The notes: generated from the sequence alone by a model not told the origin. A DNA stretch of 64,000 nucleotides from Lacibacter sp. H375 (GCF_037892425.1 NZ_JBBKTT010000001.1:4154001-4218000), one strand, 5' to 3'. Numbered from the stretch's first letter, positions 8,242 through 16,487 are shown. Numbers and translations are program-made.

Positions 8242-8955
8242 ATGAAAAAAACAATGCGCTTTGGGAGTATAATTGGTATTGCCTGTACTTTTTTCTTCCA
8301 TGCATGCAAACATCAAATTCCAGTGCCGCCTGATAATGGTAATCCCGGTGGTGTTTCTGGTATACCCGGCACCGTTGGTCGTACTTGCAGTACTGACTCC
8401 GTTTATTTTGCGAATGATATTTATCCGCTCATCAGCTCAACATGTGCGATGGCGGGTTGTCATGATGCCATTACTCATGTAGAGGAAATCAATTTGTCCA
8501 CTTACAACAATATCAAAAATTATATCGTTGCAGGAAATGCATCAGAAAGTAAGATTTATAAAACAATCATTAAAACAGATAATGAACGTATGCCACCGCC
8601 TCCAATGCCGGCATGGACAACTGAACAAGTAACAAAACTCAGGACATGGATCAATCAGGGTGCAAAAAATAACGCCTGCGACAGATGCGATACAACTGAT
8701 TATAAATTCAGCACAGCCATCAAACCTTTAATTCAGAACAAATGCCAGGGCTGTCATAATCCTGCTTCATTGGGAGGAGGAATTGATCTGTCAACTTATA
8801 CAGCAATCAAAGCCGCTGGTTCAAATGGCAAACTCTATGGATCCATTAATTGGTCAGCTGGTTTTATTCCAATGCCGCAAGGCGGATTAAAAATGCCTGA
8901 ATGTGAAATAAAACAAATCAGAAAATGGATCGATGCAGGCATGCTCAACAACTAA
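8242..8955 (+). CDS. Lipoprotein with two c-type cytochrome-like domains
   Basis: 237 residues with a lipobox-like end to the signal peptide (FFHAC, Cys near 21), so probably membrane-anchored on the periplasmic side. Two tandem domains follow. The first has a CX4CH motif (CAMAGCH) and a later RMPPPP methionine. The second has a normal CXXCH motif (CQGCH) and a FIPMPQGG methionine that could be the distal haem ligand. Each ends with an arginine/lysine-W-I-x-x-G helix (LRTWINQGA, IRKWIDAGM), typical of the planctomycete-type cytochrome c domain family. The likely role is electron transfer; the partner is unknown. First gene of a five-gene operon, 10 bp before the next gene. The second domain is closely related to the next protein. 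Confidence 0.8.
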   Translation: MKKTMRFGSIIGIACTFFFHACKHQIPVPPDNGNPGGVSGIPGTVGRTCSTDSVYFANDIYPLISSTCAMAGCHDAITHVEEINLSTYNNIKNYIVAGNASESKIYKTIIKTDNERMPPPPMPAWTTEQVTKLRTWINQGAKNNACDRCDTTDYKFSTAIKPLIQNKCQGCHNPASLGGGIDLSTYTAIKAAGSNGKLYGSINWSAGFIPMPQGGLKMPECEIKQIRKWIDAGMLNN

Positions 8956-8965
8956 ACAAAAAAGT

Positions 8966-9325
8966 ATGAAGCGGATCATCATTTATGTTTTACTCATTTT
9001 CAGCAGCTCCTGTTATTACGATGCTGCAGATCTTTTATATCCTGCCAGTGGCGTTTGTGATACCACTGCAACATCGTATTCGCAAAAAGTTGTGCCCTTG
9101 CTGCAACAACATTGTTACAGCTGCCATTTGAGTGCCTCATCTGGCGGTGGTATAATGATGGGTACTTATTCCGCTGACAAAACTCTTGCAACAAACGGAA
9201 AACTTTATGGAAGCATCAGTCATACGGCAGGTTATTCAGCAATGCCAAAAGGCGCAGCGAAAATGACTAACTGTCAAATTGCAATTATCAAACAATGGAT
9301 CGATGCAGGAACTCCTGCTAATTAA
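8966..9325 (+). CDS. Small lipoprotein with one c-type cytochrome-like domain
   Basis: 119 residues. The start at 8966 gives a clean signal sequence and lipobox (IIIYVLLIFSSSC); the earlier in-frame ATG lies inside the upstream gene. It contains one haem-binding CYSCH motif and a possible distal methionine in YSAMPKGA. The whole domain is a paralogue of the second half of the preceding protein: both carry GGG-I after the haem motif, NGKLYGSI and a K/R-QWIDAG-type C-terminal helix. It probably arose by tandem duplication and works with its neighbour as a small periplasmic haem protein. Ten bases separate it from the next gene. Confidence 0.82.
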   Translation: MKRIIIYVLLIFSSSCYYDAADLLYPASGVCDTTATSYSQKVVPLLQQHCYSCHLSASSGGGIMMGTYSADKTLATNGKLYGSISHTAGYSAMPKGAAKMTNCQIAIIKQWIDAGTPAN

Positions 9326-9335
9326 TAAAGACAAT

Positions 9336-9806
9336 ATGAAAAGAAAACCGATTTTCAGGATCATTCTCCTTCTTATTATTATCGTTGGATCAATAGGCGC
9401 TTATTATGCTTACAGGGAGTATAACCGGAAAACAGAAAATGTTGACAATCTTGAAGCTGCATTTGAACTAACAACTGAGGCATTGATCCAGGAGTTTACA
9501 GAAAATGAAGAAGCAGCTACACAAAAATATGCCGGTAAAGTACTGCAGGTTGAAGGGCAGTTAAAAACCATCGACGTTGATGATAAGGGAAACTATACTG
9601 TTGTTTTAGGCAACCCTGTTTTGCCTTCGTCTGTGAGATGCAGCATTGATACGCTGTTTGCTATTGAGAAAAATAACCTGCAGATCAACATCCCCATAAC
9701 AGTTAAAGGTATTTGCACAGGTTTTAACGCAGATGAACTGGGACTTGGTTCTGATGTATTACTGAACAGGTGCATCATCGTTCAAAAAGAAACTACTTCA
9801 CATTAA
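9336..9806 (+). CDS. Membrane-anchored OB-fold protein (tRNA_anti-like family)
   Basis: 156 residues. One N-terminal transmembrane anchor (PIFRIILLLIIIVGSIGAYYAY) precedes a soluble domain with the pattern YAGKVLQVEGQL..DKGNYTVVLG..VRCSID, resembling the tRNA_anti-like OB-fold family of Bacteroidota. Despite the family name, nothing shows tRNA binding; membrane-anchored members are uncharacterised. The start at 9336 follows from the anchor position, and the upstream ATG is inside the previous gene. It sits between a haem lipoprotein and a YceI protein with 9-10 bp gaps, so co-transcription is near certain and a periplasmic role is likely. Confidence 0.75.
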   Translation: MKRKPIFRIILLLIIIVGSIGAYYAYREYNRKTENVDNLEAAFELTTEALIQEFTENEEAATQKYAGKVLQVEGQLKTIDVDDKGNYTVVLGNPVLPSSVRCSIDTLFAIEKNNLQINIPITVKGICTGFNADELGLGSDVLLNRCIIVQKETTSH

Positions 9807-9815
9807 AATGTTCAT

Positions 9816-10379
9816 ATGAAAAAGATACTTTGTTTGCTGATTGTTGTATTCCTTACGGGAATTGTTTCTGCGCAGGACAAATATTTTACTAAAACCGGTA
9901 AGATCAATTTCGACGCTACTTCGCCCGGCTCTCCCGAACAGGTTGAAGGCACTCACAAAAGCACTTTATGTGTGCTTGATACCAAAACCGGTAATCTGCA
10001 ATTCTCTGTTACCATGAAAGGTTTTGAGTTTGAACGTGCTTTAATGCAGGAACATTTCAATGAAAACTATGTTGAAAGTGATCAATTCCCTAAATCGGAA
10101 TTCAAAGGGATGATCAGCAACAACAGCAGTGTTAATTATACAACCAATGGCGATTACACTGTTTCTGTAAAAGGAAAACTAACCATGCATGGAATTACAA
10201 AAGATGTTGAAGCAAATGGAAAGCTTGTTGTCAAAAATGGCAAGATCGCTGCAACATCTGTCTTTACTGTTCTGCTTGCCGATTACAAAATTACCATACC
10301 CGGTTTAGTTGCAGATAAAGTTTCCAAGACTGCAAAAATCGTTGTGAATTGTTTGCTCGACCCATTACCTGCTAAATAA
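9816..10379 (+). CDS. YceI family periplasmic protein
   Basis: 187 residues with a signal peptide (KKILCLLIVVFLTGIVSAQ). The mature part shows the YceI lipocalin-like pattern: an N-terminal KTGKINFDAT strand, the FPKSEFKG motif and the central GKLTMHGITKDVE segment. YceI proteins bind long-chain isoprenoid or amphiphilic lipids in a beta-barrel. Next to haem lipoproteins, a quinone-like ligand is an attractive but unproven idea. Tightly packed in the operon, 9 bp after the OB-fold gene and 21 bp before the DUF5777 gene. Confidence 0.9.
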   Translation: MKKILCLLIVVFLTGIVSAQDKYFTKTGKINFDATSPGSPEQVEGTHKSTLCVLDTKTGNLQFSVTMKGFEFERALMQEHFNENYVESDQFPKSEFKGMISNNSSVNYTTNGDYTVSVKGKLTMHGITKDVEANGKLVVKNGKIAATSVFTVLLADYKITIPGLVADKVSKTAKIVVNCLLDPLPAK

Positions 10380-10400
10380 ACAACTCATTCTTCAATCAAC

Positions 10401-11306
10401 ATGAAAAAGAAAACTTATTTCGCAGTTGCTTTACTTTTCCTGATGTTTTCGTTCAAAGCAAAAGCACAGGAAACCGAAGATCTTTTAAGTCTTGTTGATT
10501 CGGGAAGCGCAACTAAGACATTCATTAAATCTGCATTCAAATCAACAAGGGTGATCAATGGACATTCGATGGAATTTCTTTCTCCCGGCACTATGGACTT
10601 CCGCATACTGCATCGCTTCGGGCAGCTTGATCTGGGATATAAAAACTTCTTTGGATTAGACCAGGCCAGTATGCGCATGGGATTTGATTTTGGATTGTTT
10701 CGTAACCTCATGATTGGTGTTGGCAGAAGCACCTACAAAAAAGAACTTGATGGTTATTTCAAATACGCACCCGTTATGCAGTCAACAGGAAGCAACAGTT
10801 TTCCAATGACCATCGCTATTGCAGCGGGCATTACCATGAATACTTCTCCATGGGCCGATCCAACGATTAAGAATTATTTTTCTTCACGCCTCGCCTATTA
10901 TTACCAACTCATACTTGGAAGAAAATTCTCTGAACGTTTTACGCTGCAATTAACGCCAACAATGGTTCACACAAATCTTGTTGCAATGCACACACAACCG
11001 AACGATGTATTTGCACTCGGTGCAGGTGCGAGGTTGAAATTGTCGAAACGCATTGCACTCACAGGTGATTATTTCCACTCGTTTAATGGTATAGAGCAGG
11101 GCATTAATTATCATCCTTTGTCAATAGGAGTTGATATTGAAACCGGCGGTCACGTGTTTCAACTTCATTTTTCTAATGCCACCGGCATGAATGAGAGAGC
11201 CTTTATCAATGAAACGACAACACGCTGGGGCAAAGGTGAGATCAGGTTCGGTTTTAATTTATCGAGAGTGTTTCAGTTGAAAAAGAAACAAAAAACAGAT
11301 AGCTGA
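10401..11306 (+). CDS. DUF5777 family outer-membrane beta-barrel protein
   Basis: 301 residues with a signal peptide ending near KAKAQ. The mature protein has alternating amphipathic strands and the opening typical of DUF5777 proteins (phrases such as SPGTMDFRILHRFG, then LDLGYKNFFGLDQASMRMGFDFG). DUF5777 is found mainly in Bacteroidota and predicted to be an outer-membrane barrel; its cargo is not known to me. Last gene of the operon, closed by a strong terminator 57 bp after the stop. Its position after YceI suggests that the operon links inner-membrane, periplasmic and outer-membrane parts. Confidence 0.82.
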   Translation: MKKKTYFAVALLFLMFSFKAKAQETEDLLSLVDSGSATKTFIKSAFKSTRVINGHSMEFLSPGTMDFRILHRFGQLDLGYKNFFGLDQASMRMGFDFGLFRNLMIGVGRSTYKKELDGYFKYAPVMQSTGSNSFPMTIAIAAGITMNTSPWADPTIKNYFSSRLAYYYQLILGRKFSERFTLQLTPTMVHTNLVAMHTQPNDVFALGAGARLKLSKRIALTGDYFHSFNGIEQGINYHPLSIGVDIETGGHVFQLHFSNATGMNERAFINETTTRWGKGEIRFGFNLSRVFQLKKKQKTDS

Positions 11307-11362
11307 AAGAACAAGCCGTTATTTTTTAAGTAAACTAAAACAGATTATTTTTCCGGCTTTAT

Positions 11363-11395
11363 AAAAAAATCCGCACCTTTTGTGTGGATTTTTTT
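11363..11395. terminator. Rho-independent terminator closing the haem/YceI/DUF5777 operon
   Basis: Exact 10-bp arms 11363-11372 and 11386-11395 with additional CAC/GTG pairing inside. A-tract and T-tract on the two sides allow function in both directions. Confidence 0.85.
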
Positions 11396-11427
11396 ATGAA
11401 CGGCATCTCACATCAAAACCTACTGCT

Positions 11428-12024
11428 ATGGTATCACCACTTTCCGTCTCAATTGTGCATCCTGCTTATAGTAATCTGAAAAAGATCAGCCCTATCCTTC
11501 ATTTCCTTGCCGGTACCGTTTTTATTGCAGCGGCCATTTATGAAATAAGGATGGACAACCGAATTACCGCTTTCTGTGAAATCATCATTGGTATCGATGT
11601 AATTGCGCTGGCATTTATGCGTGGTTTTGCTGAAGAATCAACCCGGCTCAATGCTATGTTTCGTCTTATTGAAGTAGTGGTATTTGGCGGATTAGCTATT
11701 TTGGCGGGACTCGACCAGGCTTGGATCACGGCGGTTTTAATGTCGCTGGCTACGGGCATGTACTATTATGTATTTCATTGCGAACGCAAGATCATTAACA
11801 GCGAACGGGTTGCAGTGCATCATTTGGGCGTCACTATCTCCAATTTCCCGAAGGATAAAGAACTGGATTGGGAGCAGATAAAGCAGCTGGAAGCTCTGCC
11901 TCACAGCATTACCATACACACAAACCGTAATAAAACCCTCCGTTTTGAGTTCCAAAAAGCAATTGCTTTCGATGAACTGGAACAAATTCACGAATTTTGC
12001 AGACATTATCTGAAAAGTGAATAG
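11428..12024 (+). CDS. Small membrane protein with PH-like tail, paralogue of the protein at 1308
   Basis: 198 residues, several hydrophobic helices in the first 125 residues, then a soluble domain with VHHLGVTISNFPKDKELDWEQI and SITIHTNRNKTLRFEF. That pattern parallels the tail of the 1308-1910 protein, including ERKI at the junction and the E-W-x-x-I motif. The start at 11428 avoids initiating inside the preceding terminator, which the earlier in-frame start (11380) would do. Function unknown; the soluble domain may sense or bind at the cytoplasmic membrane face. Confidence 0.68.
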   Translation: MVSPLSVSIVHPAYSNLKKISPILHFLAGTVFIAAAIYEIRMDNRITAFCEIIIGIDVIALAFMRGFAEESTRLNAMFRLIEVVVFGGLAILAGLDQAWITAVLMSLATGMYYYVFHCERKIINSERVAVHHLGVTISNFPKDKELDWEQIKQLEALPHSITIHTNRNKTLRFEFQKAIAFDELEQIHEFCRHYLKSE

Positions 12025-12070
12025 TGAATGGTCAATGGTGAATCAGCCAAACCGCACATTCACCATTCAC
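12024..12070. repeat. Intergenic inverted repeat of GTGAATGGT type
   Basis: GTGAATGGT (12024-12032) matches ACCATTCAC (12062-12070) in reverse. An alternative pairing is ATGGTGAAT (12035-12043) with ATTCACCAT (12058-12066). The left arm begins inside the upstream stop codon. Similar short palindromic arrays flank the YfiT-like gene near 21.1 and 21.7 kb, so this looks like a degenerate dispersed repeat of this genome. Confidence 0.6.
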
Positions 12071-12085
12071 AATTGACAATTCTCT

Positions 12086-13387
12086 ATGGCATTAGAACAT
12101 TCTCCTTATTTACTTTACTCCGACGGGAACGGAAATATTTTTGAAGACACTTCACTTTACGCAGTAGGTCGTGAAGCGTGGGATGCTTTTCCGATTGATC
12201 TTGATAACTGGATGGAACTGCCGGATGGCGGCAATCTTTACGAATTACCCGACCGCAAAGGCATTGGTCTTGATGTAGAGACGGGTGAAATGCGTTTGTG
12301 CGAAAAAGGTTGGGCCGTAGCTGCGTTTATTCCTCCGGCACATACCAGTTTGTTTATTGCCGCATTTGAATGTGAGCCTGGCGCTGACACACTCCCGCTT
12401 TTCTGTTATACAGCGGTTGGCTGGCATGATGATAAATTTTACGTTCCCGCCATTCGCATTGAACAAGACATTCGCCAGGAATGTGCTGGTTACAACGATG
12501 AGAAAATTGAAACAGGTGCTGAGCATCTCATTAAAACCTATCCGCACAATCGTCTTGTAAAACATTTGATGGAGAATTGCTGCAATACGTACAATTGTCC
12601 GGCAGCAAGAAATTTTGCAATGAGTCGTTGGGAATGCCCTATTCCTGTTTCACCTGCTTGTAACGCCAATTGCATTGGTTGTATTTCGTTTCAGCCACAG
12701 GAAGAACATATTCAAAGTCCGCAGGATCGTTTAACGTTTAAACCAACTCCTGAAGAAATTGTAGAGTTTACTGTTCCGCATTTAGAAACAGCGCCATATC
12801 CTATTGTTTCATTTGGACAGGGATGTGAAGGCGAACCATTGTTGATGTGGGAAACCATGCGTGATGCAATTATTGAAATGCGCAAGCATACACAGAAAGG
12901 AAGTATCAATATTAATACGAATGGATCAAAACCTGATGCCGTAAAAGTGTTGTGTGAAGCGGGTTTGAATTCTATTCGTGTAAGTACCAACAGTGCACGC
13001 AAGCATGTGTACGAAGCATACTACCGTCCTAATAATTATCAATTTGAAGATATCGTTGAGAGCTTAAAAGTGATGAACAGCTATGGCGGCTGGACGAGCA
13101 TCAACTATTTTGTATTTCCCGGTATCACCGATTGCGTGGAAGAATATGAAGCATTAAGAAAACTGATCAAAGAAACAGGACTGAAAATGATCCAGTGGCG
13201 CAATTTCAATATTGATCCTGATTGGTATCTCGGTAAGCTTGGTATTACTGAAACGAGTGAAATACTCGGTGTAAAACAATTCATTGAATTGATCAGAGAA
13301 GAGTTTCCTGATCTGAAACATGGTTATTTCAATCCGCCGATTGAACGTATCAAAGGAAATTACGAGGTTGATTTTGCACATTGGTAA
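12086..13387 (+). CDS. Radical SAM protein with N-terminal extension and extra cysteine cluster
   Basis: 433 residues. The radical SAM motif is Cys192-x3-Cys196-x2-Cys199 (CNANCIGC), followed by TIM-barrel-type features: GQGCEGEP (the GGE-like S-adenosylmethionine contact), ININTNGS and VSTNSARKHVYEAYYR. The first 185 residues precede the cluster and are unusual: an acidic, tryptophan-rich region (WDAFPIDLDNWMELPDGG), then Cys165-Cys166, Cys171 and Cys184. These may bind a second iron-sulphur cluster or structural metal. There is no SPASM-type C-terminal cysteine domain. No substrate peptide or partner enzyme lies next door, so the substrate is unknown. It stands alone, between a repeat upstream and a hairpin downstream. 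Confidence 0.85.
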   Translation: MALEHSPYLLYSDGNGNIFEDTSLYAVGREAWDAFPIDLDNWMELPDGGNLYELPDRKGIGLDVETGEMRLCEKGWAVAAFIPPAHTSLFIAAFECEPGADTLPLFCYTAVGWHDDKFYVPAIRIEQDIRQECAGYNDEKIETGAEHLIKTYPHNRLVKHLMENCCNTYNCPAARNFAMSRWECPIPVSPACNANCIGCISFQPQEEHIQSPQDRLTFKPTPEEIVEFTVPHLETAPYPIVSFGQGCEGEPLLMWETMRDAIIEMRKHTQKGSININTNGSKPDAVKVLCEAGLNSIRVSTNSARKHVYEAYYRPNNYQFEDIVESLKVMNSYGGWTSINYFVFPGITDCVEEYEALRKLIKETGLKMIQWRNFNIDPDWYLGKLGITETSEILGVKQFIELIREEFPDLKHGYFNPPIERIKGNYEVDFAHW

Positions 13388-13431
13388 ACATGGCCGGCAC
13401 GGTTGAAAACCATCAGACCAACACTCATAAC

Positions 13432-13464
13432 AGGGTTGTCAACTTTTAAAAAGTTGGCAACCCT
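13432..13464. terminator. Long near-perfect palindrome, terminator or dispersed hairpin element
   Basis: Arms 13432-13447 and 13449-13464 pair over 16 positions (one T-G wobble) around a single A. A run of T follows within a few bases. It could terminate the radical SAM transcript; the extreme symmetry also suggests a mobile or REP-like hairpin. Confidence 0.7.
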
Positions 13465-13504
13465 TAGTTTTTCAGTTTACATTCCGTAAGTTCATGTTCA
13501 GTTC

Positions 13505-14686
13505 ATGCAACGCCCCAACCATATCTTACCACTCATTGTGCTGTCGCAATTTGCAGGCACATCGTTATGGTTCAGCGGCAATGCTATTCTTACAGAGATC
13601 AGCAAATCATTTCAATTACAGCAAGACGGGTTAGCGATCGTTACATCATCAGTACTCATTGGTTTTATCACCGGTACGTTTTTATTTGCCATCACCGCTA
13701 TTGCTGATCGGTTTAAACCATCGGTTGTATTTTTTATTTCATCGTTGTTAGCGGCGTCTGCCAACCTGCTTATCCTGTTACCTCAACAGGATTTTTTATT
13801 TTTAGTAGCATCAAGATTCTTTGTTGGATTTTTCCTTGCAGGTATTTATCCTGTTGGAATGAAGATAGCCGCCGAGTGGTACGAAAAAGGACTGGGTAAA
13901 GCATTGGGTTATCTCGTTGGAGCATTGGTGATGGGCACTGCATTTCCGCATTTGCTAAAACAAGCCGATTGGGATTATAACTGGAAACATGTGTTGATGG
14001 TTACTTCATCAGTTGCAGCTACAGGTGGACTTATTATTTTCCTGTTTGTACCACGTGGGCCATTTTATAAAAAAGGCAGCAGCTATTCGTTTGATGCATT
14101 TAAAAACAGTTTTCGTTTTCCAAACTTCCGTGCAGCATCATTCGGCTACTTTGGTCACATGTGGGAGTTGTATGCGTTTTGGGCATTTGTTCCTGTGATC
14201 CTTGGTCTTTATGCAAAACAAAATGACCCTGCATTGAATGTGCCGATCTGGTCATTCATCATCATTGCAGCGGGTGCAGTTGGATGCGTGGCCGGTGGTT
14301 ATATCACACTCAAACAAGGAAGTGCAAAAGTAGCCTACGCAGGCATGTTAGTGTCGTTTTGCTGTTGCGTGTTATCCATCTTCAGTTTTGCCATGCCTCC
14401 GTTTTTATTTCTTTTCTTTTTATTGATATGGGGCTTTGCCGTGGTGGCTGATTCACCGCAATTCTCCTCTATTGTTGCGCAAACAGCAGTAGCAGAAAAC
14501 AAAGGTTCAGCCTTAACCATCGTTACCTGTATTGGATTTTCCATTACTGTTGTAAGCGTATATGTGCTGAATCGTTTGTTCGAACAATTCATGCAATCAC
14601 CTTATGTGTTATTGATCCTTGCACCGGGACCTTTGTTTGGATTATGGAAATTAAGGCCACTGCTGAAGCAGAAGACATTTAATTAA
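13505..14686 (+). CDS. Major facilitator superfamily (MFS) transporter
   Basis: 393 residues, about twelve hydrophobic helices, with MFS features: the loop 2-3 motif shortened to IADRFKPSVV, a conserved RFFVGFFLAGIYPVGMKIAAEWYEKGLGKALG segment (helices 4-5) and a repeat-like second half. The cell location is the cytoplasmic membrane. The substrate is not evident from sequence. It is followed, after a short gap with its own promoter, by an EamA transporter. The ATG at 13505 opens directly into TM1 (HILPLIVLSQFAGTSLWFSGNA). Confidence 0.85.
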   Translation: MQRPNHILPLIVLSQFAGTSLWFSGNAILTEISKSFQLQQDGLAIVTSSVLIGFITGTFLFAITAIADRFKPSVVFFISSLLAASANLLILLPQQDFLFLVASRFFVGFFLAGIYPVGMKIAAEWYEKGLGKALGYLVGALVMGTAFPHLLKQADWDYNWKHVLMVTSSVAATGGLIIFLFVPRGPFYKKGSSYSFDAFKNSFRFPNFRAASFGYFGHMWELYAFWAFVPVILGLYAKQNDPALNVPIWSFIIIAAGAVGCVAGGYITLKQGSAKVAYAGMLVSFCCCVLSIFSFAMPPFLFLFFLLIWGFAVVADSPQFSSIVAQTAVAENKGSALTIVTCIGFSITVVSVYVLNRLFEQFMQSPYVLLILAPGPLFGLWKLRPLLKQKTFN

Positions 14687-14750
14687 ACAGAAGCATTATT
14701 TTTCATATGAAATAAGTTCTCCAGCACCAATGCTTGCACTTTGCTGCATT

Positions 14751-14758
14751 TATATTTG
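14751..14758 (+). promoter_or_regulatory. -7 promoter element (TATATTTG)
   Basis: TAnnTTTG box exactly 4 nt before the ATG at 14763, implying a nearly leaderless transcript and fixing the start of the EamA gene. Confidence 0.65.
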
Positions 14759-14762
14759 GTCG

Positions 14763-15677
14763 ATGAAGCCAGCCAGCCAAAACCATATTTTACTTGGGAT
14801 TGTTCTTGCCATTGTTGCCACCATCATCTGGAGTGGCAATTTTATCGTAGCACGAGCTGTTATTAATGACATCCCTCCGGTTACCCTGGCTTTTTTCCGT
14901 TGGCTTACCGCCTGCATTCTTCTATTGCCAATTGCGTGGAAACATATCAAACCGTCGTGGCTGATCGTTAAACAAAACAAAGCTTATTTTTTTTGGACGG
15001 GCTTAACTGGCATCAGCCTTTTCAACACTTTTGTGTATATCGCCGGACATAGTTCAACAGCAATCAACCTGGCGTTGATTGGTACTACCTCCTCTCCCAT
15101 CATGTCCATAATATTGGCGCATTACTTTTTGAAAGAACATATTCAATGGAGACGCATCGTTGGCATTGTGTTATGCGTTGCGGGTATCCTGTTCCTGCTA
15201 AGTAAAGGGAGCTTTGAGAACCTGCTGCATCTTCAATTTACCAAAGGCGATGGATGGGTTTTACTCGGAGCATTAAGCTTCGCCATTTACAATATTCTTG
15301 CACGCAAAAAACCGAAAGAAATCTCAGCAATTGGATTTTTGTTTTTTGTGTTTTGCATCGGCACCGCCCTATTAATTCCTGCCTTTTTTATTGAATCTTC
15401 TTATGTAAAGCCTGTGCAATGGACCTGGCAAACAGGTTCAGTGATTCTTTACCTCGGATTGGGAACATCTGTAATCTCTTTTTTAATGTGGAACCGTTCT
15501 ATTAAAGAATTGGGTGCAGGCAGAACAGCTTTGTTTGGCAACTTAATTCCCATCTTCAGCAGTATTGAAGCGGTCATTATTCTTGGCGAAAAAATAAGTT
15601 ATATTCACATCATCAGTTTCCTGTTGATCGTTGCAGGACTTGCCGTCGATAACAGTGTACTGTTGAAACGAAAATAA
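14763..15677 (+). CDS. EamA/DMT-family transporter
   Basis: 304 residues with ten predicted transmembrane helices in two EamA repeats. The first begins IVLAIVATIIWSGNFIVARAV, with the W-x-x-N-F and FFRW motifs of this family. The second begins GWVLLGALSFAIYNILARK and ends with the P-I-F-S-S-x-E-A motif and a re-entrant E-K segment. Such proteins export amino acids or metabolites; the substrate is unknown. The start was placed at 14763 because a -7 element sits 4 nt upstream. The SDR gene begins 7 nt after the stop, so the two are probably co-transcribed. Confidence 0.88.
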   Translation: MKPASQNHILLGIVLAIVATIIWSGNFIVARAVINDIPPVTLAFFRWLTACILLLPIAWKHIKPSWLIVKQNKAYFFWTGLTGISLFNTFVYIAGHSSTAINLALIGTTSSPIMSIILAHYFLKEHIQWRRIVGIVLCVAGILFLLSKGSFENLLHLQFTKGDGWVLLGALSFAIYNILARKKPKEISAIGFLFFVFCIGTALLIPAFFIESSYVKPVQWTWQTGSVILYLGLGTSVISFLMWNRSIKELGAGRTALFGNLIPIFSSIEAVIILGEKISYIHIISFLLIVAGLAVDNSVLLKRK

Positions 15678-15684
15678 CTGGCTG

Positions 15685-16398
15685 ATGAAGAAAGTGATCA
15701 TCATTGGTGCAACATCCGGTATCGGCAAAGCACTTGCTCTCCGATATCTTAAAGCAGGACATAGCGTTGGCATTACAGGCAGACGTTCACACTTACTCGA
15801 TGAGATAAAACATCAATATCCGCAACAGACTTTTACTTCAGCATTTGATGTAACAGGCAACGAAAACATTGTTCATCTGGAAGAATTAATTGAACAATTG
15901 CAAGGCATGGACCTGTTTATTTACAACAGCGGATATGGAGAAGCAAGTAAGGAATTGAATTGGGCGATGGATAAAAAAACCACGCTCATCAATGTAATTG
16001 GTTTTGCTGAAACAACTAATTATGCCTTCAACTATTTTGTAAAACAAGGGCATGGACAAATTGCTGCCATTTCATCTATTGCAGCTTATCTTGGTAACAG
16101 CTGGGCCCCCGCCTATGGTGCCAGCAAAGCTTACATGAGTAATTATATGGAGGCGCTAAGTATTAAAGCTTATCGCATGAAGTTGCCGATCTATATGACA
16201 GATATTCAACCCGGGTTTGTTCTCACCGATATGGCCAAAGGCAATAAATTATTCTGGATGGCACCGCTTGAGAAAGCCACCACGCAAATGATCGAGGCCA
16301 TCGAAAAGAAAAAACGCAGAGTGCAGATCACCAAACGTTGGGCTATTGTTGCATGGTTATTTAAATGGCTGCCTTATTCTATTTATAAAAAGCTTTAA
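15685..16398 (+). CDS. Short-chain dehydrogenase/reductase (SDR)
   Basis: 237 residues of classical SDR architecture. The NAD(P)-binding GATSGIG is at residues 8-14, the usual NNAG is replaced by NSGYG, the catalytic Ser lies in AISSIAAYL and the catalytic Tyr-x3-Lys is YGASK. TGRRS after strand 2 favours NADP(H). The C-terminal part (QITKRWAIVAWLFKWLPYSIYKK) is hydrophobic and basic, suggesting a membrane-associated member acting on a lipid-like substrate, which is inference. Only 7 nt separate it from the EamA gene. Confidence 0.9.
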   Translation: MKKVIIIGATSGIGKALALRYLKAGHSVGITGRRSHLLDEIKHQYPQQTFTSAFDVTGNENIVHLEELIEQLQGMDLFIYNSGYGEASKELNWAMDKKTTLINVIGFAETTNYAFNYFVKQGHGQIAAISSIAAYLGNSWAPAYGASKAYMSNYMEALSIKAYRMKLPIYMTDIQPGFVLTDMAKGNKLFWMAPLEKATTQMIEAIEKKKRRVQITKRWAIVAWLFKWLPYSIYKKL

Positions 16399-16487
16399 GT
16401 CAACTGCTAACATTTTCTTAAAAGCTTCACATCTCTTATGCAATGTGGCATGGTTTTCCATCGTTAGGTGTAAAAGAGCTAAATTCG

